A stretch of 64,000 nucleotides of DNA from Herbidospora yilanensis. GTDB taxonomy: Bacteria; Actinomycetota; Actinomycetes; Streptosporangiales; Streptosporangiaceae. Below, piece after piece: positions 17,601-25,538 of this stretch. A program made the translations under genes and the position numbers. The notes under the pieces were generated by a model. That model saw only the letters and a list, made by a program, of their open reading frames with translations, ran no database searches and was not told where the DNA came from. Every line of letters starts with the position of its first letter. Within the stretch, counting starts at the first letter, position 1. The DNA lies in NCBI RefSeq assembly GCF_001570565.1, contig NZ_BBXE01000021.1, forward strand, positions 186,001 through 250,000, given 5' to 3'.

Positions 17601-17978
17601 GGCGTCTTCCTCCAGGAACGCTACGAGGTCCAGGTCCTGGAGTCCTCGGGTGACCCCGCGCCCCTGATCAACGGCGCGGGCTCGATCTACAACAAGCGCG
17701 CGGCCTCCAGCAACAGGGCCACCGCTCCCGGGACGTGGCAGACCTACGACATCACCTTCCGCGCCGCCCGCTACACCAGCACGGGAGCCAAGGTCGACAA
17801 CGCCCGGGTGACGGTCGTGTGGAACGGCGAGGTGGTACACGACAACGTGTCCGTCGACGGCGGCACGGGCGACCACATCGCGGAGAGCGTGGCGTCGGGC
17901 GGCATCCGCCTCCAGGACCACGGCGACGCGGGCGAGAACCCCCGCTTCCGCAACGTGTGGATCGAACCCGTCTCCTGA
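14637..17978 (+). CDS. Secreted multidomain glycan-active protein (PA14, sugar-dehydrogenase-like propeller, two CBM35/6 modules, DUF1080)
   Basis: A 1113-aa exported protein. A signal peptide (about 1-27) ends at ARA. Next comes a PA14-like beta domain (about 40-170, GTYEFRLTSDDGSRLRID), then a glucose/sorbosone-dehydrogenase-like beta-propeller (about 195-560). Two related CBM35/CBM6-type modules follow at about 660-790 and 793-917, each starting near (Y/F)EAE and ending near NLD. A DUF1080 (3-keto-disaccharide hydrolase-like) domain spans about 920-1113. The ATG at 14637 gives the signal peptide. The architecture implies binding and modification of an extracellular polysaccharide; the linkage attacked is unknown. 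A terminator shared with the convergent beta-helix gene follows. Confidence 0.88.
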   Translation: MRKIPLLSVSVLTALSCLVVPAQARAAVPPQQPGVTLRTYDVQVELSKLCTLKPGQTPNVDKLMPTIDWTSDADFGLTDMFVTEVVGNISVATAGTYEFRLTSDDGSRLRIDDTVVITNDGRHGAIAVDGTINLTPGYHALRIDHFEHLYGQQLKLEWKPPGSSQFTLVPNSVLSTDADVVRVTGPGRKECESGADSPGDGLPLTSVHPDFTLTDLRPNGFQPQVSAMDWLPDGRLAIATWGGSENRLGEVYLLGNVTGATSAAQVTTKKIASGLQEPMGIKYVDGKLYVSEKSRLVELNDTNGDEVADNLRTVATWPFGGNFHEFAFGLLYRDGHFYLNLSVAINYGGATTDPQPAANRGTAIKVNKDTGAVEYIAGGLRTPNGLGWGPNDDLFVMDNQGGWLPASKLVHVKPGRFFNHYTNPDGRFDNNVVTKPVLWLPHNEIANSPSTPLLLKEGRFAGQMLFGDVTYGGIQRGYLEKVNGEYQGAVFRLTQGLEAGVNRISIGPDGAIYAGGLGAGGNWGQPGKLNYGLQKLTPGDEKAFDMLRMRAIAGGFELEYTQPLSDETAASLATKYQITQWRYAAASTYGGPKVDEEPLTVTSADLSSDRKKVTLKITGLKADRVVHLRSPRPFASASGRPLWSTEAWYTLNTLVDGPETDTVYEAESASHSGGANLATDHLSYTGSGFVAGYGNQGAATQFAVTVPRDGTYHVGLRYSNGPNPAPGNKSVSVYVNGTKIRQVPLPSTVTWEQWATRVEPLTLTEGTNLITYKVDSGDTGHVNLDNITVAAQRVFEAENATLAGGAKANKDHPGYTYKGFVDGYWNEGASTSFSVWSDTTGPHNVGLRYAADTVRSLSVYVNGEKVKQSRLASSGGWNSWAVQTEQLNLVRGTNQITYKYDSGDGGNVNLDHISVSLAQRITLFDGSNLAAWEKRAGGQATWPIANGSVESLGGDIRTRQTFGDFKLHVEWLVPNYPPEVTGQQRGNSGVFLQERYEVQVLESSGDPAPLINGAGSIYNKRAASSNRATAPGTWQTYDITFRAARYTSTGAKVDNARVTVVWNGEVVHDNVSVDGGTGDHIAESVASGGIRLQDHGDAGENPRFRNVWIEPVS

Positions 17979-18010
17979 CGTGACGTCGGTTTAGCCACCG
18001 CAGAACAGAA

Positions 18011-18041
18011 GGGGCTCCGGTCTGACCGGAGCCCCTTTTTT
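18011..18041. terminator. Bidirectional terminator between two large secreted-protein genes
   Basis: A perfect 11-bp stem GGGGCTCCGGT / ACCGGAGCCCC with a 3-base loop is followed by TTTTTT on the plus strand and preceded by an A-rich run, so it can serve both convergent genes. Confidence 0.92.
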
Positions 18042-18102
18042 CCTGCGGCAGGCCGCGGACGGCCCGGGAGTGACCGTCCGCGGCCCGGTCTTGAAGATCA
18101 CC

Positions 18103-20793
18103 TCAGTTGCGCAGGCTCCACTGCTGGTTCGGGCCGCCGTTGCACGCCCACAGGATGATCCGCGTGCCGTTGGCGGTGCCGCCGCCGAAGGCGTCGAGGC
18201 AGAGCCCCGACTGGACGCCGGTGATCGTCCCGTTGGAGTTGACGTTCCACTGCTGGTTGGTCTGGTTGTTGCAGTCCCAGATGATCACCTGGGTGCCGTT
18301 GGTCGTGCCCTGGCCCGAGGCGTCCAGGCACTTGTTGCCGAACACCTGCAGCTGCTTGCCCGAGGTGTACGTCAGCCGCTGGTTGGTGCCGGTGCCGCAG
18401 TCCCACAGCTGGGCCTGCGCGCCGTTGGTCGCCGAGCCGCCGGTGATGTCGACGCAGCGGTTCGACTGGGCGCCGACGATCTGCTGGCCGCCGCCGCTGC
18501 TCCCGCCGCTGCCCTGCCGGACGAGCGACGCCGACGCCGCCGAGCGGTTGCCCTGGGCGTCCACGACGAAGAGACGGTATTCGCCGTTGGTGGTCGGCAC
18601 GCCGATGGACGTCGCGGTGCCGCCCGCCCTGGTCATCGTGGCGCCGGCGGTGAAGGTCGTGGTGCCCGCGGGGGCCAGCCAGACGCTCTTGGACGCGTCG
18701 CCGGTGCTGCGGATGGGGATCGAGGTCTGGCCGCTGCCGGTGTACGTGCTGGCGGGCAGGACGTAGTCGGGCAGGGACAGGTTGCTCTGCGGGATGATGC
18801 CGCGGTAGGCGTCTTCGAGGCCGGAGTTCACGGCGATGTTGTAGGCCGGGGCCGGCCAGACGTAGTCCGACGACACGAGGATGTCGTGGATCGTGCTGTT
18901 CGGCAGGTTCTTGTTGGAGACCTTGTTGATCGGCCCGTAGGTCTGCGTGATGCTCAGGTCGTGCTTGCGGCCGAAGTCGTCGGAGTTGACGAGCCACGTG
19001 ATGTTCTTGTCCACGCTCAGGACGTTGTCGCGGAAGACCATGTTGCCCGAGCCCTCGTCCGGGTGCAGCCCGTACTTGTGGCCGGACGGGACGCCCTGCA
19101 TGTAGTTGTTGGTGATCGTGGTTCCCGGCTGGTTGCCCAGCGTGTAGACGGGAGCGGTGTCGCTCAGGCGCTGGACCGTGTCGATGAAGTGGTTGTGGCT
19201 GATGGTGTTGTTCTTCGCCGTGGTCGTCGGCCGGTTGGGCGCGATCGACCCTGACGAGCCGTCGAAGTTCCACCATCCCCAGCCGAGCGTGACGCCCGAC
19301 CACGGGGCCTTCTCGATGCGGTTGCGCTGAACGGAGAGGCCGTCGGCGAAGTAGGCCGAGATGGGGCTGTGCCCGTAGAACAACACCGCGCTGTCGTAGA
19401 GGTAGTTGTTCTTGATCTCGATGTTCTTGGGCGCGCCCTCGACCGCCACGGGGTACTTCTCGCGGTTCGACGAGGTGTAGTCGCCGATGTAGACGTGCTG
19501 GGGATGGCCCACGACGACGGCCGATCCGGCGACGTCGTTGGTGTAGTTCCCGATGAGCTGCGAGTTCACCACGTCGTTGGCCATGGTGATGCCGTCGACG
19601 CCGGTGTGCTGGATGCGGTTGTTCTGCAGGAGCAGCCCGTCGGCGTTCTCGATCTGGATCATGCCGGGCGCCATGTCCACGTTGCGGTAGTAGTAGGCGT
19701 GGAAGTTCTGCTTCGCGTAGGCGAGCGCGCCGAGGTTGCCCTGCTGGGCCTGCTTGAGCACCGAGCCGGCCACGTTGAACAGGTTCCAGTCGGAGTGCTG
19801 GACCGTGAGGCCCGAGAAGGTGATGTTCCGGGCGCGGGCGCTGGTGGAGGTGCCGGCGACCTTGATGAGGGTCGTCACGTTGTTCGGCGCGACCACGCTC
19901 GCGGTCGACATGTTCTCCGCGCTGGCCTTGTAGTAGTACAGCGTCTTGGTGGTCTTGTCGAAGAAGAACTCACCCGGCTGGTCGAGGAACTCGTAGGCGT
20001 TCATGACCTTGTGGGTGCCGCCGACCTGCGCGTTGCCGTTGAAGGCGCCCTGCGCGATGGCCGCGCCCGGCTGCTGGAACGTCGCGATGCGGTTCGAGCC
20101 GTCGGAGGTGACCGTGCGGACGCCGACGATCGCGGTGGTCCAGGTCGTGCCGGTCTCGATCTCGATGTCGTCCTGGTTGGTCGCCACGGCGGGGAAGTCG
20201 TTCAGGCTGTACCGCGACCCGGCGCACTGCGAACCCGACTCCCACGCCCACGACGCCTGGCCGGCCGTGATGTTGTAGGTGCCGGTGCACCCCCCGGAGC
20301 CGATGGTCTTCGAGGCCATGAACACGCGCTTGTCGTTGACGTAGAGCGCGCGGAGCTTGTTGCTCCGGTTCAGCGGGGCCTTCCAGATGTTGCCGCTGTG
20401 CTGCGTCCAGCCCGTCACCGGGACGCCGCCGGTCAGGATCGGCGTCTCGTTCTGGTAGGCGGCGTAGATGACCCGGTAACCGTTCGTGCCGGAGTCGGCC
20501 GGCGTGAAGTCGATGGTGCCGCTGACCGAGTACGTCCCGCCGCGCAGGTAGACGTAGATGTCGCCGGTCATGCTGGAGTTCACCGTGCGGACGACGTCCC
20601 TGGCCCGCTGGAGGGTCTTGAACGGTGACGCGATCGTGCCGGGGTTGGAGTCGTTGCCGTCCGGGGCGACGTAGTAGGTGGCCTGGGTCGCCGCCGAGGC
20701 CACCCCGCCCGTCAAGCTCGGGAGCACCACGGCGGCGGCGAACACCGCGAGCGCCGCCAACACCTTCCCGGTGGTGGATAAGACTGACTTCAC
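18103..20793 (-). CDS. Secreted right-handed beta-helix protein with C-terminal ricin-type lectin domain
   Basis: An 896-aa exported protein. A signal peptide (about 1-34) ends at ASA. A pectate-lyase-like N-cap follows (TYYVAPDGNDSNPGT), then parallel beta-helix repeats (about 60-620) with frequent N-rich turns (IEIKNNYLYDSA, VQRNRIEKAPWSG). A short beta linker and a glycine/serine hinge precede a ricin B trefoil (about 768-896) with three repeats ending TNQRL, TNQQW and PNQQW. The chosen GTG start has AAAGGA upstream; in-frame ATG codons farther up are possible. It is probably a polysaccharide lyase or hydrolase; the substrate is unknown. A palindromic TGAAACTTTCA box lies 228 bp upstream. 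Confidence 0.88.
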   Translation of the reverse strand: MKSVLSTTGKVLAALAVFAAAVVLPSLTGGVASAATQATYYVAPDGNDSNPGTIASPFKTLQRARDVVRTVNSSMTGDIYVYLRGGTYSVSGTIDFTPADSGTNGYRVIYAAYQNETPILTGGVPVTGWTQHSGNIWKAPLNRSNKLRALYVNDKRVFMASKTIGSGGCTGTYNITAGQASWAWESGSQCAGSRYSLNDFPAVATNQDDIEIETGTTWTTAIVGVRTVTSDGSNRIATFQQPGAAIAQGAFNGNAQVGGTHKVMNAYEFLDQPGEFFFDKTTKTLYYYKASAENMSTASVVAPNNVTTLIKVAGTSTSARARNITFSGLTVQHSDWNLFNVAGSVLKQAQQGNLGALAYAKQNFHAYYYRNVDMAPGMIQIENADGLLLQNNRIQHTGVDGITMANDVVNSQLIGNYTNDVAGSAVVVGHPQHVYIGDYTSSNREKYPVAVEGAPKNIEIKNNYLYDSAVLFYGHSPISAYFADGLSVQRNRIEKAPWSGVTLGWGWWNFDGSSGSIAPNRPTTTAKNNTISHNHFIDTVQRLSDTAPVYTLGNQPGTTITNNYMQGVPSGHKYGLHPDEGSGNMVFRDNVLSVDKNITWLVNSDDFGRKHDLSITQTYGPINKVSNKNLPNSTIHDILVSSDYVWPAPAYNIAVNSGLEDAYRGIIPQSNLSLPDYVLPASTYTGSGQTSIPIRSTGDASKSVWLAPAGTTTFTAGATMTRAGGTATSIGVPTTNGEYRLFVVDAQGNRSAASASLVRQGSGGSSGGGQQIVGAQSNRCVDITGGSATNGAQAQLWDCGTGTNQRLTYTSGKQLQVFGNKCLDASGQGTTNGTQVIIWDCNNQTNQQWNVNSNGTITGVQSGLCLDAFGGGTANGTRIILWACNGGPNQQWSLRN

Positions 20794-21014
20794 GCTCTTT
20801 TCCTTTCGCTGGTTCATCACCTGTCGCGAGGTCGTCCGCCCCGTGCCACGCCGACGAAGAATCCGCAGCAGATGGAATGTGGTCACCTGACATCCCAAAC
20901 GTATGACGTATGCCGACTGACGTCTGAGGTAATGTTGCATCAAGAGGGCTGTCTGGCAACAGTGGTGAAATCGCCCGCGTGAGGGATCAGCCGCGTTGCG
21001 GGGAGGGCCGCCGG
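20794..21014. other. Upstream region of the beta-helix gene
   Basis: Contains a direct repeat ACGTATG-ACGTATG (around 20900-20915) followed by more TGACGT-like text, in otherwise promoter-like DNA. These may be regulator half-sites, but no known operator is recognised. The far end abuts the TGAAACTTTCA box. Confidence 0.35.
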
Positions 21015-21033
21015 CGCCGATGAAACTTTCACG
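21015..21033. promoter_or_regulatory. Palindromic operator-like box TGAAACTTTCA (copy 1)
   Basis: The 11-bp palindrome at 21021-21031 is embedded in a 19-base string that recurs exactly at 37541-37559. Similar GAAAcTTTC palindromes are known as LacI-type repressor sites near xylanase genes of Streptomyces. This copy is upstream of the beta-helix/ricin gene, though it also overlaps the 3' flank of the small lipoprotein gene. Confidence 0.5.
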
Positions 21034-21048
21034 ACGGCCGGCTCCGGT

Positions 21049-21390
21049 TCAGTAGCTGTCGCTCCAGCGGTACCACGGGCCCTGGATGTGCTCGAACGAC
21101 GAGGCGACCGCCGGGTCGGAGTCGTCGACGGGTCGGCGCACCGGGCTCCAGACATAGCCGTAGGGGTCCACGTGCGGCCCGTCCTCACCCACGACGCAGT
21201 GGACGCGGTCGCCGTCGCGGTAGACGGACTCGAACTCGACCTGGCCGACCTTCCGCGGGCGGAGACCGTCCGGCCCTGCGGTCCGGGCCACCCGCTCCAT
21301 CTCGGCGAAGGACCGCACGACGCGTTCCTCGAGAGCGGCCCCGCAGGCCACCAACGTCATCATCGCCGCGCAGACGACCGCCTTTCTCAT
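21049..21390 (-). CDS. Small lipoprotein
   Basis: A 113-aa protein. It has a lipoprotein signal: basic start MRKAVV, hydrophobic stretch and lipobox LVAC with Cys16. The mature part is polar with aromatic residues (DPYGYVWSPVRRP, GPWYRWSDSY). The ATG overlaps the stop of the ADP-ribosylglycohydrolase gene (ATGA), so it is co-translated with it. No known domain is recognised. It is likely anchored on the outer face of the membrane. Confidence 0.72.
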   Translation of the reverse strand: MRKAVVCAAMMTLVACGAALEERVVRSFAEMERVARTAGPDGLRPRKVGQVEFESVYRDGDRVHCVVGEDGPHVDPYGYVWSPVRRPVDDSDPAVASSFEHIQGPWYRWSDSY

Positions 21391-22376
21391 GGTGAGATCG
21401 TCCGGCTTCGCAGCCCTTGACCGAGCCCGTCGGCGAGGTCCAGGAGTTCCGGTAGGCGCAGCGTCCGGCCGCCGCTCCCGGGGAGGGGGACGTGCAGGAG
21501 CGCCGTCCAGCGGGCGGGGATGGCCTGCAGGCCGTAGACGGCTCCGGCCAGGGCGCCGGTGACCGCGGCGACGGTGTCGGTGTCGCCGCCCAGGTTGATC
21601 GCGGCTCCCACGGCCGCCTCGTAGCCGGTGGTGGTGCGCAGGGCCCACAGGGCGGAGCCCAGGCACGGCCAGACGGCGCCGTTGAGCTCCGTCGCCCGGC
21701 TCGGGTGCCACTCCGCGGCCGTGACCGTGGCGTATCGGTCGCGGTGGGCGGGGTGGACGGCGGCGAGGGTCCACGGCAGGTCCCGGAGCGGGTCGGCGCC
21801 GGTCAGGGCCACGCGCAGCAGATCGTGGAAGACGGCGACGCCCTCCCCTGCCGCCGGGTCGCCGTGGGTGAGGGCGGAGAGGCGACGGCCTGCGTCCATC
21901 GTGGCCTCGCGGCCGGCCGGGGCGAAGTAGACCGCCGAGGTCGTGGCCCGCATGAGGGAGCCGTTGCCCGCGGCGCGAGGGCTGGTGCGGTAGTGAGCCG
22001 CGGCGGCCTGGTCCCAGGGCAGGTCGCGGGTCAGGACGTCTTCGGTCTGCAGGCCGATGTCCTTCGGGTCGTCGGCGGCCCAGCGCCGGAACCGGGCGAA
22101 GACGTCGGGAAGGTCCAGGCCGCCCCGTTCCAGCAGCGATTCGGCGACGTGGAGGGCCATCTGGGTGTCGTCGGTTGCCTCGCCGGGGTCCCAGCCGCCG
22201 CCTCCGCGCATCTCGTTTCCGCCGCCCGGGGCCGGGAACGCGCCCGGAGGGCCGAACTCGAAGGGGGCGCCGAGGGCGTCGCCCACCGCCGAGCCGACGA
22301 TCGCGCCGGCGACGCGCTCCCTGCGATCCATCTGTAGCGCCCTCCACCGGTTTCGCACATGATCCCCCATCATCAT
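21387..22376 (-). CDS. ADP-ribosylglycohydrolase family protein
   Basis: About 329 aa. The motifs GSAVGDALGAPFEF (about 27-40), EATDDTQM (about 67-74) and NLGGDTDTVAAVTGALAG (about 265-282) are the conserved Mg-binding loops of the DraG/ARH family. These enzymes remove ADP-ribose from proteins or cleave related compounds. The ATG at 22376 is 5 bp from a GGGAGG site; a GTG two codons earlier overlaps that site. It forms an overlapping pair with the lipoprotein gene. No toxin or transferase partner is adjacent. Confidence 0.88.
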   Translation of the reverse strand: MMMGDHVRNRWRALQMDRRERVAGAIVGSAVGDALGAPFEFGPPGAFPAPGGGNEMRGGGGWDPGEATDDTQMALHVAESLLERGGLDLPDVFARFRRWAADDPKDIGLQTEDVLTRDLPWDQAAAAHYRTSPRAAGNGSLMRATTSAVYFAPAGREATMDAGRRLSALTHGDPAAGEGVAVFHDLLRVALTGADPLRDLPWTLAAVHPAHRDRYATVTAAEWHPSRATELNGAVWPCLGSALWALRTTTGYEAAVGAAINLGGDTDTVAAVTGALAGAVYGLQAIPARWTALLHVPLPGSGGRTLRLPELLDLADGLGQGLRSRTISP

Positions 22377-22452
22377 CGCCACCTCCCGCCGGTCGGCGGA
22401 TCGAATGGCGGCGTGAGGTTCTTCGTCGCGCAGGTGGCCCGGGAGCGGCGGG

Positions 22453-23181
22453 TCACACCCGGGTGAGGCGGGTCTTCAGCGCCCGCACGTCATCGGGGTC
22501 CATGCCTCCCGCCAGGAGGTACCTCTCCGCGTCGAAGCCCTTCAGGGCTTCGTACACGGCGGCTCTCAGGGTCGTCCCCTTGGCGCGGAGGATCTGCTCG
22601 ATCTCCGCCGTCTGGTCGTCGATTCCCAGGGCCGCGTAGAGCGGGACCAGCCGTGGTGTGCTCTCCTCGTAATCGGCCGCGATCGCGTCCCGGGTGACCC
22701 CGGCCAGCGACAGCAGCAGCATGACGATGAGCCCGGTCCGGTCGCGTCCCAGGCCGCAGTGGACCAGCACGCCGCCTTCCGGCGCCCGGGCGACCGCGGT
22801 CGCCACGGCCACGCACTGGGCGGGCTTGGACTCCAGGAAGTACCGGTAATAGAGCGGCGACCCGTCGAGCTCGTTGTCGCGGATGTGCCGCCAGACCTGC
22901 TCGTCGGCCATGTCGTCCAGGTCGATCCTGATCGTCATGAGACCGGGAGGCCGGAGGTCCGGCGAACAGGACTCGCGGAGGTCGACCACGGTTCGTACTC
23001 CATGGGCCACCGCGGCCGACCACCCGGCCGCCGTCAGGCGTTCGGGATTGTCCGAGCGGACCAGCGCGCCGAACGGTGTTTGGCCGCCGTCGTGAAGTGG
23101 GAGACCTCCCAGGTCTCTCGTGTTGTGACAGCCTTCCCAGGACAGATGGCGCACGAAGGGTCCTTTCACGTCAAGAGGCAT
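22453..23181 (-). CDS. Protein-tyrosine/serine phosphatase (Y_phosphatase3 type)
   Basis: A 242-aa protein. The P-loop VHCGLGRDRTG carries the nucleophile Cys142 and Arg148. The N-terminal NTRDLGGL segment and the mid-chain VVDLRE are typical of this family (MptpB-like, lipid or protein phosphatases). It is cytoplasmic by sequence. It is divergent from a methyltransferase gene. A perfect palindrome in the shared 180-bp spacer and another half-site close to this start codon suggest control by a common regulator. Confidence 0.88.
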   Translation of the reverse strand: MPLDVKGPFVRHLSWEGCHNTRDLGGLPLHDGGQTPFGALVRSDNPERLTAAGWSAAVAHGVRTVVDLRESCSPDLRPPGLMTIRIDLDDMADEQVWRHIRDNELDGSPLYYRYFLESKPAQCVAVATAVARAPEGGVLVHCGLGRDRTGLIVMLLLSLAGVTRDAIAADYEESTPRLVPLYAALGIDDQTAEIEQILRAKGTTLRAAVYEALKGFDAERYLLAGGMDPDDVRALKTRLTRV

Positions 23182-23218
23182 TGCCGACCATAAACCGACA
23201 TTTATCTGACTCGCAGCA

Positions 23219-23239
23219 TTGACGTGCCCGACACGTCAA
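23219..23239. promoter_or_regulatory. Perfect palindrome TTGACGTG-N5-CACGTCAA
   Basis: Two 8-bp arms with a CCCGA spacer lie between divergent genes. A further CACGTCAA half-site is at 23168-23175, next to the phosphatase start codon. The arrangement looks like a regulator operator pair. The regulator is not adjacent. Confidence 0.6.
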
Positions 23240-23362
23240 GTCAACCTTGTTATCGCAGGTCGCTTGCGTGAAATGTCAATTTAACGCAGATATATCTTGA
23301 CTTGTGAGCCAGGAGGGCCTATCACTTGGTGGGCAGAAGTCGGCGATCTCCCATATGGCGGC

Positions 23363-24031
23363 ATGATGACAACTGAATCCGGTTCGGCTCAAAGTCGCGA
23401 CGAATACCGGGCTATGCAGGCCGAGGCGTTCAACCGCATCGGGTCACGGTACGACGACGCCTTTCCCCACAAGGAGGGGCAGATCGCTGCCGGGGAGTGG
23501 CTGATCAAGCAGCTCCAGCCGGGCGCCCGCGTGCTCGACGTCGGATGCGGCACCGGAGAGCCGACCGCCAAGCAGTTCGCCGACGCGGGTTGCGAGGTCA
23601 CCGGGATCGACATCTCGCCCGTCATGCTCGACCTGGCGCGCAAGAACGTGCCCGAGGGGACGTTCCTGGAGCGCGACGTCACCGAGATCGACGCGTCGCT
23701 CGGGCGCTTCGACGCGGTGGTGGCGTTCTTCTCGCTGCTGATGCTGCCGCGGGCCGACATCGCGACGGCGTTGCAGAAGATCCACGACGTGATCGTGCCC
23801 GGTGGGCTGCTGGCGCTTAGCATGGTCGAGATCGACCTCGACGACGTGCCGTTCCAGTTCCTCGGCGCTCCCGTCCGCGTCACCGGTTACCTGCGTGAAG
23901 ACCTGCGGGCCCTGGTCGAGGAGACCGGGTTCACCGTGGTCGTCGAGACCGACATCTCCTACGCGCCGGCCACCACGCAGGCGCCGCCGGAGATCCAGCT
24001 CTTCCTCAACTGCCGGCGGAACCAGTTCTGA
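23363..24031 (+). CDS. Class I SAM-dependent methyltransferase
   Basis: About 222 aa. Motif I is VLDVGCGTGEPTAKQF, followed by VTGIDISPVMLDLA and FDAVVAFFSLLMLPR, with a C-terminal VVVETDISYAP strand. The fold is typical of ubiE/tam-like small-molecule or quinone methyltransferases. Two adjacent ATG codons (23363 and 23366) are possible starts. The SpoIIE-type gene begins 23 bp after its stop, so the pair is likely an operon. The substrate is unknown. Confidence 0.83.
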   Translation: MMTTESGSAQSRDEYRAMQAEAFNRIGSRYDDAFPHKEGQIAAGEWLIKQLQPGARVLDVGCGTGEPTAKQFADAGCEVTGIDISPVMLDLARKNVPEGTFLERDVTEIDASLGRFDAVVAFFSLLMLPRADIATALQKIHDVIVPGGLLALSMVEIDLDDVPFQFLGAPVRVTGYLREDLRALVEETGFTVVVETDISYAPATTQAPPEIQLFLNCRRNQF

Positions 24032-24053
24032 AAGACACAGTGACTCAGACACA

Positions 24054-25520
24054 GTGATCGACACCGAGGGTCTGGCTTTTCTCGGTGACACGGCACGGGC
24101 GATCGGTGACTGCCTCGATCCGGAGCAGGCCGCACGGCTGCTCTGCGAGGCGGCCGTGCCCCGGCTGGCCGACGCCGCCGCCGTCTACCTCGACGGGGGT
24201 GCCGTGCACCGGCTCGATCCGCGGGGGCGGCTGCCCTCGCGCTGGTCGGGCGATCCGGCGGCCACGGTTCCCGAACTGGTGGGCGGACGACTGCTGACCG
24301 TGCCGCTGCGGGCCTATGGCGAGGCCATCGGGTGCGCGGTGCTGGCGCGGGATCGTGAACGCGGCGAGTTCGACCAGGACGACGTGCTGGTCATCGGGCA
24401 ACTGGCGGTTCCGGTGGCGCTGACGATCTTCCACGGGCGATTACACCGCCGGCAACTGGAGACGCTGGAGATCCTGCAACGGGGGATCCGGCCCGGGCAG
24501 CCTCCCTCTCTGCCCGGTCTGGAGATCGCGTTCCGCTACCAGCCCGCCGCCGCGCGCGTCGGCGGCGACTGGTTCGACGTCATCCCGCTGCCCGGCTCCC
24601 GGGTGGCCCTGGTGGTCGGTGACGTCATGGGCCACGGCCTCGACGCGGCAGCGATCATGGGGCAGTTGCGCATAGCCGTACAGACACTGGCCTCTCTGGA
24701 CCTTCCGGCCGAGCAGGTGCTGCAGTCGCTCGACGAGATGGCGCAGCGGCTGGCCGCCCAGACGATCACGACCTGTGTCTATTGCGTGTACGACCCCGTC
24801 CTGCGCCGCTGCACCATCGCCAGCGCCGGTCACCTGCCCCCGATCCTGGTGAGCGCCGACGGCAAGGCCGAGGTGCTCCAGCCGCCCGCGGGCACCCCGA
24901 TCGGGCTCGGGCGCAACGCGTTCGAGACGGTGGAGATCGCGGCCGACGACGACAGCATGCTCGTCCTCTACACCGACGGCCTGGTCGAGGAGCGCGGGGA
25001 GGACATCGGCGTCGGGGTCGAGCGCCTGCGGCGCGGGCTGGCCGGAGTGCGGCCGGTCGAGGAGGTCTGCGCGAGCGTGGTCCCGGCCGCGCCGGCGCGC
25101 GACGACGTGACCATGCTGGCGATCCGGTTCACCGGCATCCCCAGCGACGACGTCGCCCAGTGGCTGCTGGAGCCGCAGGCGCAGACCCCGGCGCGGGTGC
25201 GCGGGCTGGTGCGGCGCACGCTGGCCGGATGGGGGCTGCACACCCTCATCCCGACGGCCGAGCTGCTGGCCTCCGAGCTGGTCACCAACGCGGTGCGGGC
25301 GACGGCCCGGCCGATCACGGTACGGCTGCTGCGCACCGACAGCCTCCTGTGCGAGGTGAGCGACGACGACCACCGCCTGCCGAGGCTGCGCGAACCCGGC
25401 CGCTACGACGACGACGGGCGCGGCCTGTTCGTGGTGAACCAGCTCGCCGACCGATGGGGCACGAGCCGCGTGGCGGGCGGGAAGACGGTCTGGTTCAGTC
25501 TTGCGGTGAAGGGGATCTGA
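24054..25520 (+). CDS. SpoIIE-family PP2C phosphatase with GAF-like and RsbW-like kinase domains
   Basis: A 488-aa protein starting at GTG. The N-terminal part (about 1-140) is GAF-like. The PP2C/SpoIIE domain (about 150-360) has metal and catalytic motifs GGDWFD, GDVMGHGLDA, SAGHLPP, YTDGLVEE and DDVTMLAIRF. The last about 110 residues are an RsbW-like HATPase (SELVTNAV N-box). Such proteins dephosphorylate STAS antagonists and may rephosphorylate them, controlling sigma factors. The cognate STAS protein is not adjacent; the one at 1588 is a candidate. It follows the methyltransferase gene. Confidence 0.9.
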   Translation: MIDTEGLAFLGDTARAIGDCLDPEQAARLLCEAAVPRLADAAAVYLDGGAVHRLDPRGRLPSRWSGDPAATVPELVGGRLLTVPLRAYGEAIGCAVLARDRERGEFDQDDVLVIGQLAVPVALTIFHGRLHRRQLETLEILQRGIRPGQPPSLPGLEIAFRYQPAAARVGGDWFDVIPLPGSRVALVVGDVMGHGLDAAAIMGQLRIAVQTLASLDLPAEQVLQSLDEMAQRLAAQTITTCVYCVYDPVLRRCTIASAGHLPPILVSADGKAEVLQPPAGTPIGLGRNAFETVEIAADDDSMLVLYTDGLVEERGEDIGVGVERLRRGLAGVRPVEEVCASVVPAAPARDDVTMLAIRFTGIPSDDVAQWLLEPQAQTPARVRGLVRRTLAGWGLHTLIPTAELLASELVTNAVRATARPITVRLLRTDSLLCEVSDDDHRLPRLREPGRYDDDGRGLFVVNQLADRWGTSRVAGGKTVWFSLAVKGI

Positions 25521-25538
25521 TCGCGCCATCATGTACGG

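Noticed and set aside
14664-17921. 1085-aa antisense frame over the secreted multidomain gene
   Set aside because: Arg/Val/Gly-rich shadow with no domain; caused by strong GC bias at third positions of the real gene on the plus strand.
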